From Dastarcus helophoroides (lineage: Eukaryota > Arthropoda > Insecta > Coleoptera > Bothrideridae): DNA of 64,000 bases. The stretch is from positions 12,178,634-12,242,633 of the forward strand of contig CM053337.1 in the NCBI GenBank assembly GCA_028583605.1. Reading direction: 5' to 3'. The position numbers and the translations under genes were made by a program. The notes beneath the pieces were generated by a model. The model was not told the origin of the DNA and ran no database searches. It saw only the letters and a program-made list of their open reading frames with translations. Positions 35,472 through 46,806 of the stretch are shown here, piece by piece (positions within the stretch are counted from its first letter, which is position 1; each line of letters begins with the position of its first letter).

Positions 35472-35518
35472 CAACCATAGACTAGTTTCGGCCTTCCTTG
35501 GCCTCATCAGCATGGTTG
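35472..35518 (-). ncRNA. Minimal type I hammerhead ribozyme motif
   Basis: On the minus strand: stem I (CAACCATG pairing with TATGGTTG, 8 bp), CTGATGA, stem II (GGCC/GGCC closing the loop AAGGAA), GAAA, a very short stem III (AC/GU closing a UA loop) and GTC before stem I, which gives a GUC cleavage site. All invariant core positions are present. Very short stem III type I hammerheads are known from Penelope-like elements and from retrozymes, where they process concatemeric RNA, often as dimers. No reverse transcriptase was found nearby, which fits a retrozyme-like or terminal fragment. Activity is inferred only. Confidence 0.8.
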
Positions 35519-36477
35519 GTGGTCGTATACACTTCCAATTTAAAGCCGTTAGTCAGTCGTATAAGTATCCAAGAGAGCAAACCTCCAGTGGGTGACTTGT
35601 AACTGACTTTTAACTGTTTATTAGGCAAACATTTTCGCTACATGCTAATTGAAGCATTACTCTCTGCTGAGATAGTAAGCCTTGTACATATGAATATATA
35701 CAAGTTTATTACGATGCAATTGAAATCTAATTTCATTAGAATCTAACGAAAACTAGACTGCAATTGCAAAGTTTACGTAGATGAGGCAAAGCTTGTATCA
35801 CGGGTTGCATCACAACATCCATAGATACAAACGTCCTCGGCGTGACTTTACTTTCATCTAGTTTTGACAAATCTGAAGGATGTTATAAAAGTCAATTTAA
35901 ATAACCAAAATACAGTTATATTTACATAGAAATAAACGAATATTAAATATTGGCTCTAAGCCTTAACATGCTCTTACTACGAGGGTGACGGCTTAACATA
36001 TGTATATATACTCCTCAATTCATTTTATAAATTCATTTTACAACAAACAAATTCATTGAATGTTTAAAATGCAAATAACTCTAAAACTGATAGAGTTACA
36101 TGAAATAAACAAGAGTACCTTTTGTATTTTAAATTGAACTGCCTTTTAGTTTTTCTAGTCATTTTAGCCATAACTCATTAGGCAAAAAAGATATGTTGTA
36201 ACTAACACCCTGTATAAATAGTGTATAAATAGTGTATAAATAGTGCGAAATTCAGCATTAAATTCGTAATTCTGATGCCAAAAAACATAAAGTTGCCAAT
36301 TTTCCAGACGATACTGCCTAAAATCACAAAATTATTAAGAAATTTTAAATTAAAATTCAAACTTTGAACACCCTGTACCTCGTAAACCTGCAACGTTTGT
36401 ATAAGGCATGTTAAGCTCAATCGCCATATTTTGGTGTGTAGTATCTCCAGTTCAGAGATTGTGCATTTTTATATATT
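35519..36477. other. Intergenic with short repeats
   Basis: No gene was seen. TAGTGTATAAA is repeated three times at 36210-36245, and ACACCCTGTA phrases occur at 36207 and 36368, a common end of insect repeats. Confidence 0.4.
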
Positions 36478-36925
36478 GTAAGCAACCAGAGTTGGCCCGA
36501 ATTGTTTATATTTTGTGGCGCCAATCACCAGGAAATAATTCCAATCTCAGCTTGTCCCGGCTGCGGGGATACTCTCCCAGCGTCACTCGGGCCTGGCGGA
36601 AGTGGATTGTTAATTCGATATTCCTGTTTAATTTATCGATAAATCGTTACCTGTTTTAACATTCGTTTAATTAATATTTTGAAGTTTGTGTTACCTTTTA
36701 TTATCGTTATAATTTGTGTGTCGCTACCGTTATTGATGTTTAAATTATGGAGGAGGAACACGAATCTAACAGCAGCGGTGGGATTCCCCTCTGTTTTCCG
36801 AAATTTTTGCGAAAAGTGCAATGGAAAAGTTAGTTGTGGAAATGGTGAAATCTGTAGGCAATACCAAAGTGATTCCTGTGAAATCGCTCTCCCTCTATCT
36901 CGTTCGGAAATTTAAAAAAAAAATG
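36478..36925 (+). mobile_element. LINE 5' end fragment (5' UTR and ORF1 start)
   Basis: 36478-36771 is nearly identical to 40512-40804. It comprises about 270 bp of GC-rich then AT-rich leader and an ATG at 36747 (MEEEHESNSSGGIPL). After the shared part this copy continues into a short, soon interrupted frame and ends near an A-run at 36914. It is a 5' piece of the same non-LTR retrotransposon that is seen internally deleted at 40.5 kb. Confidence 0.7.
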
Positions 36926-38552
36926 GTTAAATCAGGTAGAAAAAAAAAGCGAGTTTTAATGGGTAGATCGGCCAGAACTGGTAAGAGTTGACTGTTTTAT
37001 ATTTTTGTCACTGATGTCCATATTTGAATTGACAATGGATCTTCTACTTAAGAAATTGGGCAGTACTTAGAAATGATTTCTTTACAGCTTTGTTACTTCC
37101 TTGATGAAGTTTAAGTTTGTATTTTTTTAAATTTTACTCTGTTATCTACCGCATAGGTAAGCAATAAATCAGCTCTGTTGAAAAGTTTACGTACTGGATG
37201 GAGTACGTAAAGTACGCATGATTTGACCGAATTAATTGTTTGCAAAATAAAGGAAAGTAAAGATGAAGAAAGTGTCGCTAAGCTCAATTCTAATTCTGTC
37301 ACCGATGGCCTACTTAAATTTGATACCCAAACAAACCATTCAGGGTGTTAGGTCAACAAACTATATGAGATTTGTCTCTTGGTTGATCTGACGACTGCAG
37401 GGAGTATCGCTATGTTGGGTGGCGTTGCCTCGCCCATTACGAAATATCCACATAGCAGTAAAGAAGAAATTAATTTACTAAAACAGAGTAACATTTCGTT
37501 TAATCGGTACTAGTCAAATGCAATTTTTGCTTTTTAAAATATTTTGTGAAATAAATCAGAACGTAACAATCCAGTAAAATTTACCACTGAATCCGATAAA
37601 AGAATCACGATTCCTTTCATTGAATCGGTAGTAGTTTTTTACGCCTTTCATGGATAAGGGACCGAATGTGTCATTTAATGTCTGAAACACTTTCGTAGGC
37701 TCGTTTTTAAAGTAAACAAACACAGACGCACGGCTGGGTATAATCTTGGGTGTAATATTTCTTATTTCGAAACGCATTCTATACCGAAGAAGAGCCGAAG
37801 TTAAAAACATAGTACAACTTAGTTTATTTGACCTCCAGTTTGGTTCCTGCTATAAATTTACTATGACGTATTCATTGGTCATGCCCTACATTAAAAACCT
37901 AAATCGCTGGATGCGATAATGGACGACGGTAACAAATAGTTGTTTCTTTTATACCGACACCTTGACAAAATTGCACACACATGCTAAAGTAGATTTTCAG
38001 AGGGACATATCTTGTTTTGGTATCCCTAAATTTATGGCAATAGATAGTAGTGCAAACAAATGCAATTTTTTCTGTTTGAAAATGTTTGGATGTATCCTGA
38101 TATACATGGGGCAAACGGTCAAATCTAACGTATAGCTTTATGAGCTTGATTTGAATTAAGGATTGGCCGAGGGTTATGTAAAAAGATCACTAAGTAATAA
38201 AAATTACTAGTCAAAAGTGATAAATAATAATATTTTACAAGAGTTAAAAACTAAGAAAATTGGTAATTTTGTATTGCCCTATAGAAAAAAAGAAGCTCAC
38301 ATTAACAAAATAAAAAAAAAAGTAAGTTTTGCATATCTGAGATTTTACGAATAAAAACGTTTAGACATTTGTATGCATAAAATAGTGAAGGCTGAAAGAA
38401 AAAAGGGGGCTGGAAAATGCAGTTATGAACTATGGTCATTGGCAATAGATATTGAGAGCATACTGGAGTTTTCGAAAAGAATGGCATGTTTTAGATTTAT
38501 TTCTGTCTTTGTTCTATTGATGGTAAAAAAAAATGTATTAACCAATTGCTAT
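36926..38552. other. Intergenic, no gene seen
   Basis: Only short frames without motifs. AT-rich after 38140. Confidence 0.35.
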
Positions 38553-40160
38553 AGGTTCCCGTTATGTGTTACGCATTTCGAAGATGACTTTGCCATAGTA
38601 CATTAACGACGATTTGGTTACCGTTATGTTTTATGCATTTCGAAGATGGCTTTGCCATAGTACATTAACAACAATTTGGTTACCGTTATGTTTTATGCAT
38701 TTCGAAGATGGCTTTACCGTAGTACATTAACGACGATTTGGTTACCGTTATGTTTTATGCATTTCGAAGATAGCTTTGCCATAGTACATTAATGACGATT
38801 TGGTTAGCGTTATGTTTCACACATTTCGAAGATGGCTTTGCCATGTTCAATATCAATGATTTGGTTCCCGTTATGTTTTGAACATTTCGAAGATAGCTTT
38901 GCCATAGTACATTAACGACGATTTGGTTACCGTTATGTTTTACACATTTCGAAGGTGGCTTTGTCATGGTTCATTATCAATGATTTGGTTCCCGTTATGT
39001 TTTGAACATTTTGAAGATAGCTTTGCCATAGTACATTAACAACGATTTGGTTACCGTTATGTTTTATGCATTTCGAAGATGGCTTTGCCATAATACATTA
39101 ACAACGATTTGGTTACTGTTATGTTTTATGCATTTCGAAGATGGCTTTGCCATAATACATTAACAACGATTTGGTTACTGTTATGTTTTATGCATTTCGA
39201 AGATGGCTTTACTGTAGTACATTAACAACGATTTGGTTGCCGTTATGTTTTGAACATTTCGAAGAAAGCTTTGCCATAGTACATTAACGACGTTTTGGTT
39301 ATCGTTATGTTTTATGCATTTCGAAGATGGCTTTGCCATAGTACATTAACAACAATTTGGTTACCGTTATGTTTTATGCATTTCGAAGATGGCTTTACTG
39401 TAGTACATTAACAACGATTTGGTTACCGTTATGTTTTACACATTTCGAAGATGGCTTTGTCATGGTTCATTATCAATGATTTGGTTCCCGTTATGTTTTG
39501 AACATTTCGAAGATGGCTTTGTCATGGTTCATTATCAATGATTTGGTTCCCGTTATGTTTTGAACATTTCGAAGAAAGCTTTGCCATAGTACATTAACGA
39601 CGATTTGGTTACCGTTATGTTTTATGCATTTCGAAGATGGCTTTGCCATAGTACATTAACAACGATTTGGTTACCGTTATGTTTTATGCATTTCGAAGAT
39701 GGCTTTGCCGTAGTACATTAACAACGATTTGGTTACCGTTATGTTTTATGCATTTCGAAGATGGCTTTACTGTAGTACATTAACGACGATTTGGTTACCG
39801 TTATGTTTTATGCATTTCGAAGATGGCTTTGCCATAGTACATTAACAACGATTTGGTTACCGTTATGTTTTATGCATTTCGAAGATGGCTTTGCCATAGT
39901 ACATTAACAACGATTTGGTCACCGTTATGATTTATGCATTTCGAAGATTGCTTTGCCATAGTACATTAACGACGATTTGGTTACCGTTATGTTTTACACA
40001 TTTCGAAGCATGGATTTTTCCATGGTACATTATTAACGATTTGGTTCCCGTTATATTTTAAACATTTCGAAGCATGGGTTTTTCATGGTACCTTATCAAC
40101 GATTTGGTTCCCGTTATGTTTTTAAACATTTCGAAGCATGAGTTTTCCATGATCTATTAA
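38553..40160. repeat. 62-bp satellite array
   Basis: About 26 tandem copies of a 62-bp unit: GATTTGGTTACCGTTATGTT, then TTATGCATTTCGAAGATGGC, then TTTGCCATAGTACATTAACAA. Three main unit types alternate (TATGCATTT, ACACATTT and TTGAACATT), giving a hint of higher-order structure. The copies are adjacent without spacers. It lies between the two LINE 5' ends. Confidence 0.95.
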
Positions 40161-40320
40161 CAATGATTGGTTTCTGGTGTATATGGGTCAGCATCTCCCA
40201 TGGAAATTAACAACGATTGGTTTCTAACGTGCATGGGTCAGCACACTCCCATGGAAATTAACAACGATTGGTTTCTGATGTGCATGGGTCAGAACACTCC
40301 CGTGGAAATTAACATGTATG
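40161..40320. repeat. 49-50-bp tandem repeat adjoining the satellite
   Basis: Three copies of GATTGGTTTCT.....GCATGGGTCAG followed by CACTCCCATGGAAATTAACAA. Related at its start to the 62-bp unit but shorter. Confidence 0.9.
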
Positions 40321-40511
40321 TATTTAAAACATTTCGGATCATGGAATCAACGTACTTTCATGGTAAACAAATTAGTATTTAATTTATTTTTCCTAAACAG
40401 AATGGTTTTTTTTTCTTCGTTTAGTCGAAAAGGAAGAAATGTATTGACTTTGATTTGATTTGGTAATAAAAAGGTATGTTCCGAGAGCGAAACATCCGTC
40501 AGGTTGGCAGT

Positions 40512-42120
40512 GTAAGCAACCAGAGTTGGCCCGCATTGTTTATATTTTGTGGCGCCAATCACCAGGAAAGAATTCCAATCTCAGCTTGTCCCGGCTGCGG
40601 GGATACTCTCCCAGCGTCACTCGGGCCTGGCGGAAGTGGATTGTTAATTCGATATTCCTGTTCAATTAATCGATAAATCGTTACCTGTTTTAACATTCGT
40701 TTAATTAATATTTTGAAGTTTGTGTTACCTTTTATTATCGTTATAATTTGTGTGTCGCTACCGTTATTGATGTTTAAATTATGAAGGAGGAACACGAATC
40801 TAACAATATATATAAGCATTATATGCGCCACTTATCGTGTGACCTGTTAGTGAAGCTTAAAAAATATGGATTTAAAGGAAATGTGTTAAAATGGTTTAAG
40901 AGTTACCTTTCTAATCGCTATCAATGTACCAAAATAGGAAATATTAAATTTTTATTGGAAATAAATAACTTTGGAGTTCCTCAAGGAATGTATAGGGCCG
41001 CTATTATTTATATTATATATGAATGATATAGGAAATGTCCTAAAGAAATGTAGAAATCATACCCTAATATATTATGCGCATGATGATTTTAATGAATTAA
41101 TATCTACTATGAATGAGGAATTTAAAATGTTTACAAATAAATTTAAATGTAACAAACTAAAAGTAAATGAACTGAAATCTAAATGGATGTTCATAAGTAA
41201 CAATTACTGATAAAATATATTTAAGGAATTAAATTTAAAAATTGAAATAAATGATCAAAATGTAAGCAGGTAGACCAAATAAAATATCTAGGTTTTACAA
41301 TTGACAGAGAACTAAAGTTTACAAGTCATATAGATTATATTTCAAAAAAAAAAATGGCAAAAAAATTGGATTTCTAGGCCGAGTAGCTCCCTATCTAACA
41401 ACTTCGACTAGATTAATGGTTTACAATACTTTGATATTGCCTCACTTTACTTATTGCTGCTCTGTATTATATGTTACTTGCACAAATTTTGATAGATTAC
41501 ACAAGTTATAAAATAAAGCAATGAGAATAATATTAAAATGCAATAGATACACTAGTATTTAGACTATGCTAAATTTGTTGAACTGGATTAAGATTGAAAA
41601 GTATTATTTTGTCCAAACAATGATATTTATTCGTAAAATGAAAAACGATGCATTACCGGAATATTTAAAAAATCAGTTAACTGTAGTAAATAAAAGACAT
41701 CTCTATCCAACTAGATCAACTATTTCACCAACTCTAAAGAATGCCACAATGAATAGCTTGTTTTATAAAGGTATTAATCAGTACAACCTTCTTCCTCAAA
41801 ATCTTAAAGATACTAACAGCATTAAAGTATTTGGAAAAAATATGAGAGACCTTGTTAGACAGATATAGAGCATATTTTACACTAGCATCCTATAATGCCT
41901 TCAGGTCGTTTTAATCATGCTTTTAAACAGATTATTTGTAATTTAGATGTTAAGTTTTAATGTGTCTTTTAAATTTTATTGTTATGTACAATGCTTTTTT
42001 TTAGAGTAATTATTTAATTATAAATTTCTAGAAAATGAGCATGTAAAATTATTGTTTGATATAATTCAATTCATGAGTAATGTATTAGATCATTTACTAA
42101 ATAAAATATTTACTTACTTA
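40512..42120 (+). mobile_element. Non-LTR retrotransposon with large internal deletion
   Basis: Begins with the same 5' leader as 36478 and the start codon at 40781. After seven codons it jumps straight into the reverse transcriptase region, so most of ORF1 and the endonuclease are missing. The 3' end is near 42120, at a short TTAC tail (ACTTACTTACTTACC). The retained structure, true 5' end plus true 3' end, indicates deletion and not ordinary 5' truncation. Confidence 0.8.
40781..41868 (+). pseudogene. Reverse transcriptase C-terminal half of the LINE
   Basis: Pieces in three frames follow the order of a Jockey/CR1-group reverse transcriptase. LKKYGFKGNVLKWFKSYLSN comes first, then the GVPQG box (NNFGVPQGMYRA, disturbed directly after) and LLFILYMNDI. 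The catalytic box follows as YYAHDDF, in which the usual paired aspartates are altered, then YLGFTIDRELKFTSHIDYIS. The C-terminal region (LNWIKIEKYYF, then YLKNQLTVVNKRHLYPTRST) is open at 41566-41868. Frameshifts lie near 41000, 41210-41380 and 41520. It would have copied element RNA into DNA at the target site. The copy is dead. Confidence 0.85.
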
Positions 42121-42995
42121 CTTACCTTTGCGCATATATGAGCAAGTGGAATTGTATGGCTCGTACGTTAGGCCCTTTTGCTATCGTCAACGTTGAAATG
42201 CCGTATCCTCTACCGCATTGGGCGACTTCTCTTTCTAAATTACTATATCGTTGCACGTCGACTTTCGTAGAATAGTCTCCGTGCAGGGAACTGTACTGTC
42301 CATACCTACTCTACTCAAACACAAACGTCAGCGTCTACTTACTATTTATAATTTCGTTATTAGAGGGGATGGAAAATCGGTTGAATGAGCAAAGTAGTGC
42401 AGAATTTTATGCCTATGAACATGACATTGAGAAAACAATTGAACACCAGCTTGTTTAAATTTTCTTAGATCTGCTGCAACTGTTTTATTTATAATTCGAT
42501 TGAAAAAAACTAAACGCAAATCATTTTTGCAGCGCGGTTAAGTATTTTTCATGCTGATTAATTTTCGACAAAATTATGCCTACTGAGTTTGTTCGTATAT
42601 TGGACTTTTTTTTTAAGTCAGTCAAAAGTGAAACATACCCATTAATGCTATTCGTTTAAGTTTAGACTTTTTGTAAAAATGTTATTGTTAATTAATTTCT
42701 CAGTTTGAAAAAATATAATAAAATTTCTTGTCAACTTTTGCTCAAGTTTTAACATATCTAGAAAAAGTCAAAATTTTCAGAAAGTTTGGCCTTTTTTAGA
42801 ATAGTGACTCTTTTGTCAAAATTCTCAATACTAAATTGCAATCTTTTTATTTTTGTTAAAATATTAACAGGGGCATCATAAATATTTTGCTTAATTGCGA
42901 AAATAGGGCGAGGGAGGGCATATTTCGCGTGAGCTAAATCCACACTGCACCACTGATAGGTATTTTACTTTAATTTTATTTATTTTTTTTACCAG
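42121..42995. other. Intergenic upstream of the recombinase-like gene
   Basis: 42130-42330 is GC-richer. A splice-acceptor-like TTTTTTTTACCAG ends at 42995, directly before the recombinase-like exon, so upstream exons may lie here but could not be identified. Confidence 0.35.
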
Positions 42996-44425
42996 GTGTT
43001 TGATATGATGAGAGGAGATCCTATAGCTTACGAAGCAAAAAATGACTTATTGATAGTTCAGTTTGGAAATTCATATCTAAAAAAAAACACCGAAAAGAGC
43101 GAAGCGTATACACATGCAGCAATTGTATGCGGGAACTTTTTCGATTGGTGATTTGTACAGAAAGCTAACAAATGATAATAACGCCGACTTAAAGACCCTT
43201 ATTCATCGTAAAACTTTTGAGACTGTTGTTAGTGACGTCAGAATTATAGCAGGGTATAACCATTAAAAAAAAAACATTCAAGGCGCCTAGCTTGGCTATG
43301 AATTTCGAATCAAACTTAAAGCTTGTACCGGAAGAGCTGATTCATCTGATTTTAAAAGGAAACATTGGATTTAGACCCGAAAACAATAAACAATGGCTTC
43401 AAGACGTTATCAACTTTAAAAAGATGGTTGAATTTAGATGGAATATAGAGATGACATCTCTTGGTAACAAAGATTTGCAGGAAAAAAAGTGGAATAAACC
43501 ATTGTTGTTGCCATTAATTTCGGATATCAAAATCTTTTATGAAAAAACTCTGAAAATGGCAGAAGCTTGTAAAAACTCTTTAATAATGGAACCTAGTAAA
43601 CAAGATTACAAGCTTTTAGCACAGTGTTTATTAGTTCTACTAATAATATTCAATAGAAGAAGGATTGGAGATGTACAGTATCTTAAACTACGGGACTCCA
43701 ATAATGAGCAAAAGAGCAATTTTGCGGACTTTGAAAATGCTCTTTCAAAAATAGAAAAGATTTTGGCAGGGAAATATAGGAGAATAATAAATAGTGGTAA
43801 AGGTTCGCGACCAGTAGTTTTAATTCCTGAAACTAACAATGGTTACATCGAAGTCCTTTTAAAGTACAGAAGCAACTTTATTCGATCAGACAATTAATAT
43901 TTATTTGCGATGCCTGGAAGCACAATTAAAAGAAGAAAAGGTGATGTTGCGTTAATAAATTTATCCAGAAAAATGCCTCTTCAAAATCCTACTGCTATCG
44001 CCAGCAATACACTAAGAAAACAAATTGCAACTATTATGCAAATTTTAAGTCTCTCGAAGGAAGATATCAAACAGTCTCCAAATTTATGGGCCACACCGAA
44101 AAAACTCATGAGGAATTTTATGAGTAAGTTTTACTATGTTACATAACACAGAACTTATATCTTTACATCAAATGCAGGTTACCGGTGGATATTTATTAAA
44201 CTGCCAAAGTGTCCAAAATGTTACTGTTAATTGAAAACGGTATACCTAACGAACATAAGGAAAAAAATTGATCGGAAATTCAAATTGATACGGAGTTTGC
44301 AGATGAAAGAATCATTGATTCCAATCAACAAGGCAGTTATATTTAGTTACAGTTACTTAATATTTTTTAACCAACTCAAAATGAAATTACTTTTCCGGCA
44401 AGGATTAAGGTTTTATCCCAATTAA
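42996..44425 (+). pseudogene. Tyrosine-recombinase-like protein (Crypton-related), with intron
   Basis: The frame opens after an acceptor at 42995 with MMRGDPIAYEAKNDLLI and QFGNSYLKKN, the N-terminal layout of a large insect protein family with a tyrosine-recombinase-like fold. 43292-43897 continues with SLAMNFESNL, IIFNRRRIGDVQYLKL (position of catalytic Arg I) and GSRPVVLIPE. An in-frame TAA at 43895 separates this from NTLRKQIATI (Arg II position, about 44010). After a frameshift, GHTEKTHEEFY (44099-44121) places the His and the nucleophilic Tyr. A 54-bp GT-AG intron (44124-44177) follows, then a short C-terminal exon with a further stop. Relationship to Cryptons is inference; a host-derived gene family is possible. 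Confidence 0.55.
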
Positions 44426-45642
44426 AGCTAAACTCAAATTTTGATGTGCTACAAATAATTTATAGTTACCTTAAATTAACTAATGGCCTATAAGTATGTT
44501 ATTTTACGTTTCGAGATACATTAAATAAAAAATAATGTCCTAGGGCATTAAAATTTTATCACCGGTTACCATGATAGCATGTTGCTTTGCAATGGCGTTC
44601 TGAACATGATAGATGTCAAATTAATAAATCGAAATGTCAAAAAAAGGCGAATTAAATAACAGACTTTTAGGATATTAAACGTTGAAGGCACCACGGGTGT
44701 TAAAGAATAATAACCCCTGGGTCGCCGAAGTACACTGTCGACCTCTGTGCGTTATTATTCCTTATAAATAATACTTTTGTTACCTTAATAACTATAAAAT
44801 TACTTGCTCAGTGTAGTAAGGTGAAGATGATATAATCTTTTATTTTACAGAACATGGAGAAATCGAGAAGTCCCTAGAAAAACAGAAAGGAAATGAGGAT
44901 CAGAAAGCAAACGGTAAGAATACATTTTTTCAAGAATAACTAATATTGCTTCTATATTAATCAAATCCGTCTTTCGGTTGCTTTTTATTTTCTAAAAGGA
45001 ATAAAAATATACGTATACAAGAAATTATTAATCAAGTTATTTTTACATTATTTTAAATAATAAGCAATAAAACATTACAAAATTAAGTATAGGGAGTTGA
45101 GGATCATGTAATATTTTATTTTACATTATGGGGAAAACAACAACACATTAGCATTAGGAAGAATAAATGAAAAAGGAAATCTGAAAGGAAACGGTAGGAG
45201 TTAGTTTTTTTGAAAATAATTATTTTTTTGGAAGGAAACAAAATTAAAATCTAATATGAATCTACAACTCAAACAAATTGCGTAAAATACTAGTTAATGA
45301 TCATTTTTTAGAGACTGAAGGACCAAAGGTGAAATACGTGGCTAAAGAACAAAAAAAATATGAAGATATTTGTATCACTTCAAAATGTTTGATTTTAAAA
45401 AGTTACTGTTGTAGAATCCGAGAACATTGGATACAGAAAGGGGAAAAGAATAAGTAAGATCAAAAATGATTTATTTCGGTAGACAATTTATTCATAGATA
45501 TAGAGTAATGTCGTAGTATGAAGTCAGATTTCATCTATCTAAAAATAAATAACATAATGGAAACAAAATCTTTTTAGTTATTCACAATTAGCTATGTATG
45601 TATTTGTTTTAAAAAACTTTTAAACAAGGGAGTAGGTAAGCT
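44426..45642. other. Intergenic with exon-like duplicated segments
   Basis: 44851-44913 looks like a 63-bp exon between TTTTACAG and GGTAAGAA. A diverged repeat of this context is at 45105-45200 (TTTTATTTTACA...GGAAACGGTAGG), and a third acceptor-like TTTTTTAG lies at 45311. An 11-bp inverted pair GAATAATAAC/GTTATTATTC flanks a 40-bp GC-rich segment near 44706-44762. Confidence 0.35.
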
Positions 45643-45900
45643 ATGCCGGTTCAGAGCCAAAATCCCATGTATTTTCTTATGGAGGTTCATTCTGGTCATT
45701 TTTGTCTAATTTTACCCCCTCCACTCCTCTTTTTAGCCACGCCCCCTTCCATATATGGGCATATATCAGCCAATCAGAGCGCAGGAAATTTTGGCGGGAA
45801 ATTTGAATATTTGTATACCTTCATGACTCCAACCACCTCCCGCCCCCCTCGTCCCCCTACCCGCTTCAACCCCCCCACATCCCTCTAGGAGCCCTAGACC
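45643..45900. other. C-rich block with CCAAT and E2F-like sites
   Basis: A pyrimidine-rich plus strand with AGCCAATCAGAGCGC (CCAAT box) and TTTTGGCGGGAAATTT (E2F-like) within 30 bp at about 45767-45800. No gene start can be tied to it. Confidence 0.4.
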
Positions 45901-46744
45901 TTTGCACGCAGTAGTATATACGCAAAATAAATAAATAGACTTAGAGAAATAGACTTAGAATTTCTGTAACGAGTACCCACCAACAGTAAGATATAATTCT
46001 GTAATGGGCCCTCTGTAGAAGGAAACTTGATAATCGCGCTAGTTATATAAGTAATATAAGTAATAATTATATAATAAAAATACGGTGTGTACTAGATAGT
46101 CATTGTGAAAAGACAATCAATTAAACAAAGGACGCTACCGCAAAGGTTTCGATCAGTAAATATATAATATCCCACTAAAAAAAATTAGTACGAAAATGAT
46201 TTAAAAATATAAGAAAATACTTCAACTCACTAGCACTACCCCGTATCTCGAAAACTAAACGTTTGTCAACCTATGTTTATATAAACTTTTTGTCATACTT
46301 TTAAAAAGTTCTGTCGGGTATTAACGTTCTGCTACAAGAAAAAAACGAAACATCCTGTTTATTACGTTATGTAGTTTGTATACGTTTAATTCTAATCCTA
46401 TGGTATTTACCACATGATGTGAATGTAAAGTGTTCATACTGGTTATTATCCTATGGTATTTACCGCATAAGGGTTAAATCTGATCTTAACGTAAGTATGT
46501 TTTAAAAATAAGAGTATAAATTCGGCGTAAATAAAATAAATAAAGTGTAAATTCGGGTTATTATAAATTATGATAGGTATATCCGTAAACGTGTCTAACC
46601 GCAATCAATAATTAGTAACAAATTATATAAACCGTTTTCCCTATTTGATTTGTAGTAACCGCAAAAGTATAATTTGGGAGGAAAATATGTTTGATACCGT
46701 TTAAAGGGAAAAGACGTGTGGTTACCTATTTCCGTAAACCAACG
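45901..46744. other. Intergenic, no gene seen
   Basis: TCCTATGGTATTTACC appears twice, at about 46397 and 46449. Otherwise featureless upstream sequence of the small spliced gene. Confidence 0.4.
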
Positions 46745-46780
46745 TATAAAAAAGAGAGGACTTTGCTAGGGAACAATCAT
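46745..46780 (+). promoter_or_regulatory. TATA box and initiator of the small spliced gene
   Basis: TATAAAAAA at 46745 and TCAT near 46777-46780 are spaced about 33 bp apart, as in RNA polymerase II core promoters. The first ATG follows at 46807. Confidence 0.6.
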
Positions 46781-46806
46781 AATACGAAAAAAAGTGTGCG
46801 ACAGAA

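Noticed and set aside
38553..40320. CRISPR-like or coding repeat array
   Set aside because: Units are adjacent without spacers and frames are short; it is satellite DNA in a eukaryotic genome.
45643..45888. 81-codon plus ORF with Pro-rich end
   Set aside because: Generated by a C-rich tract; no start context or family features.
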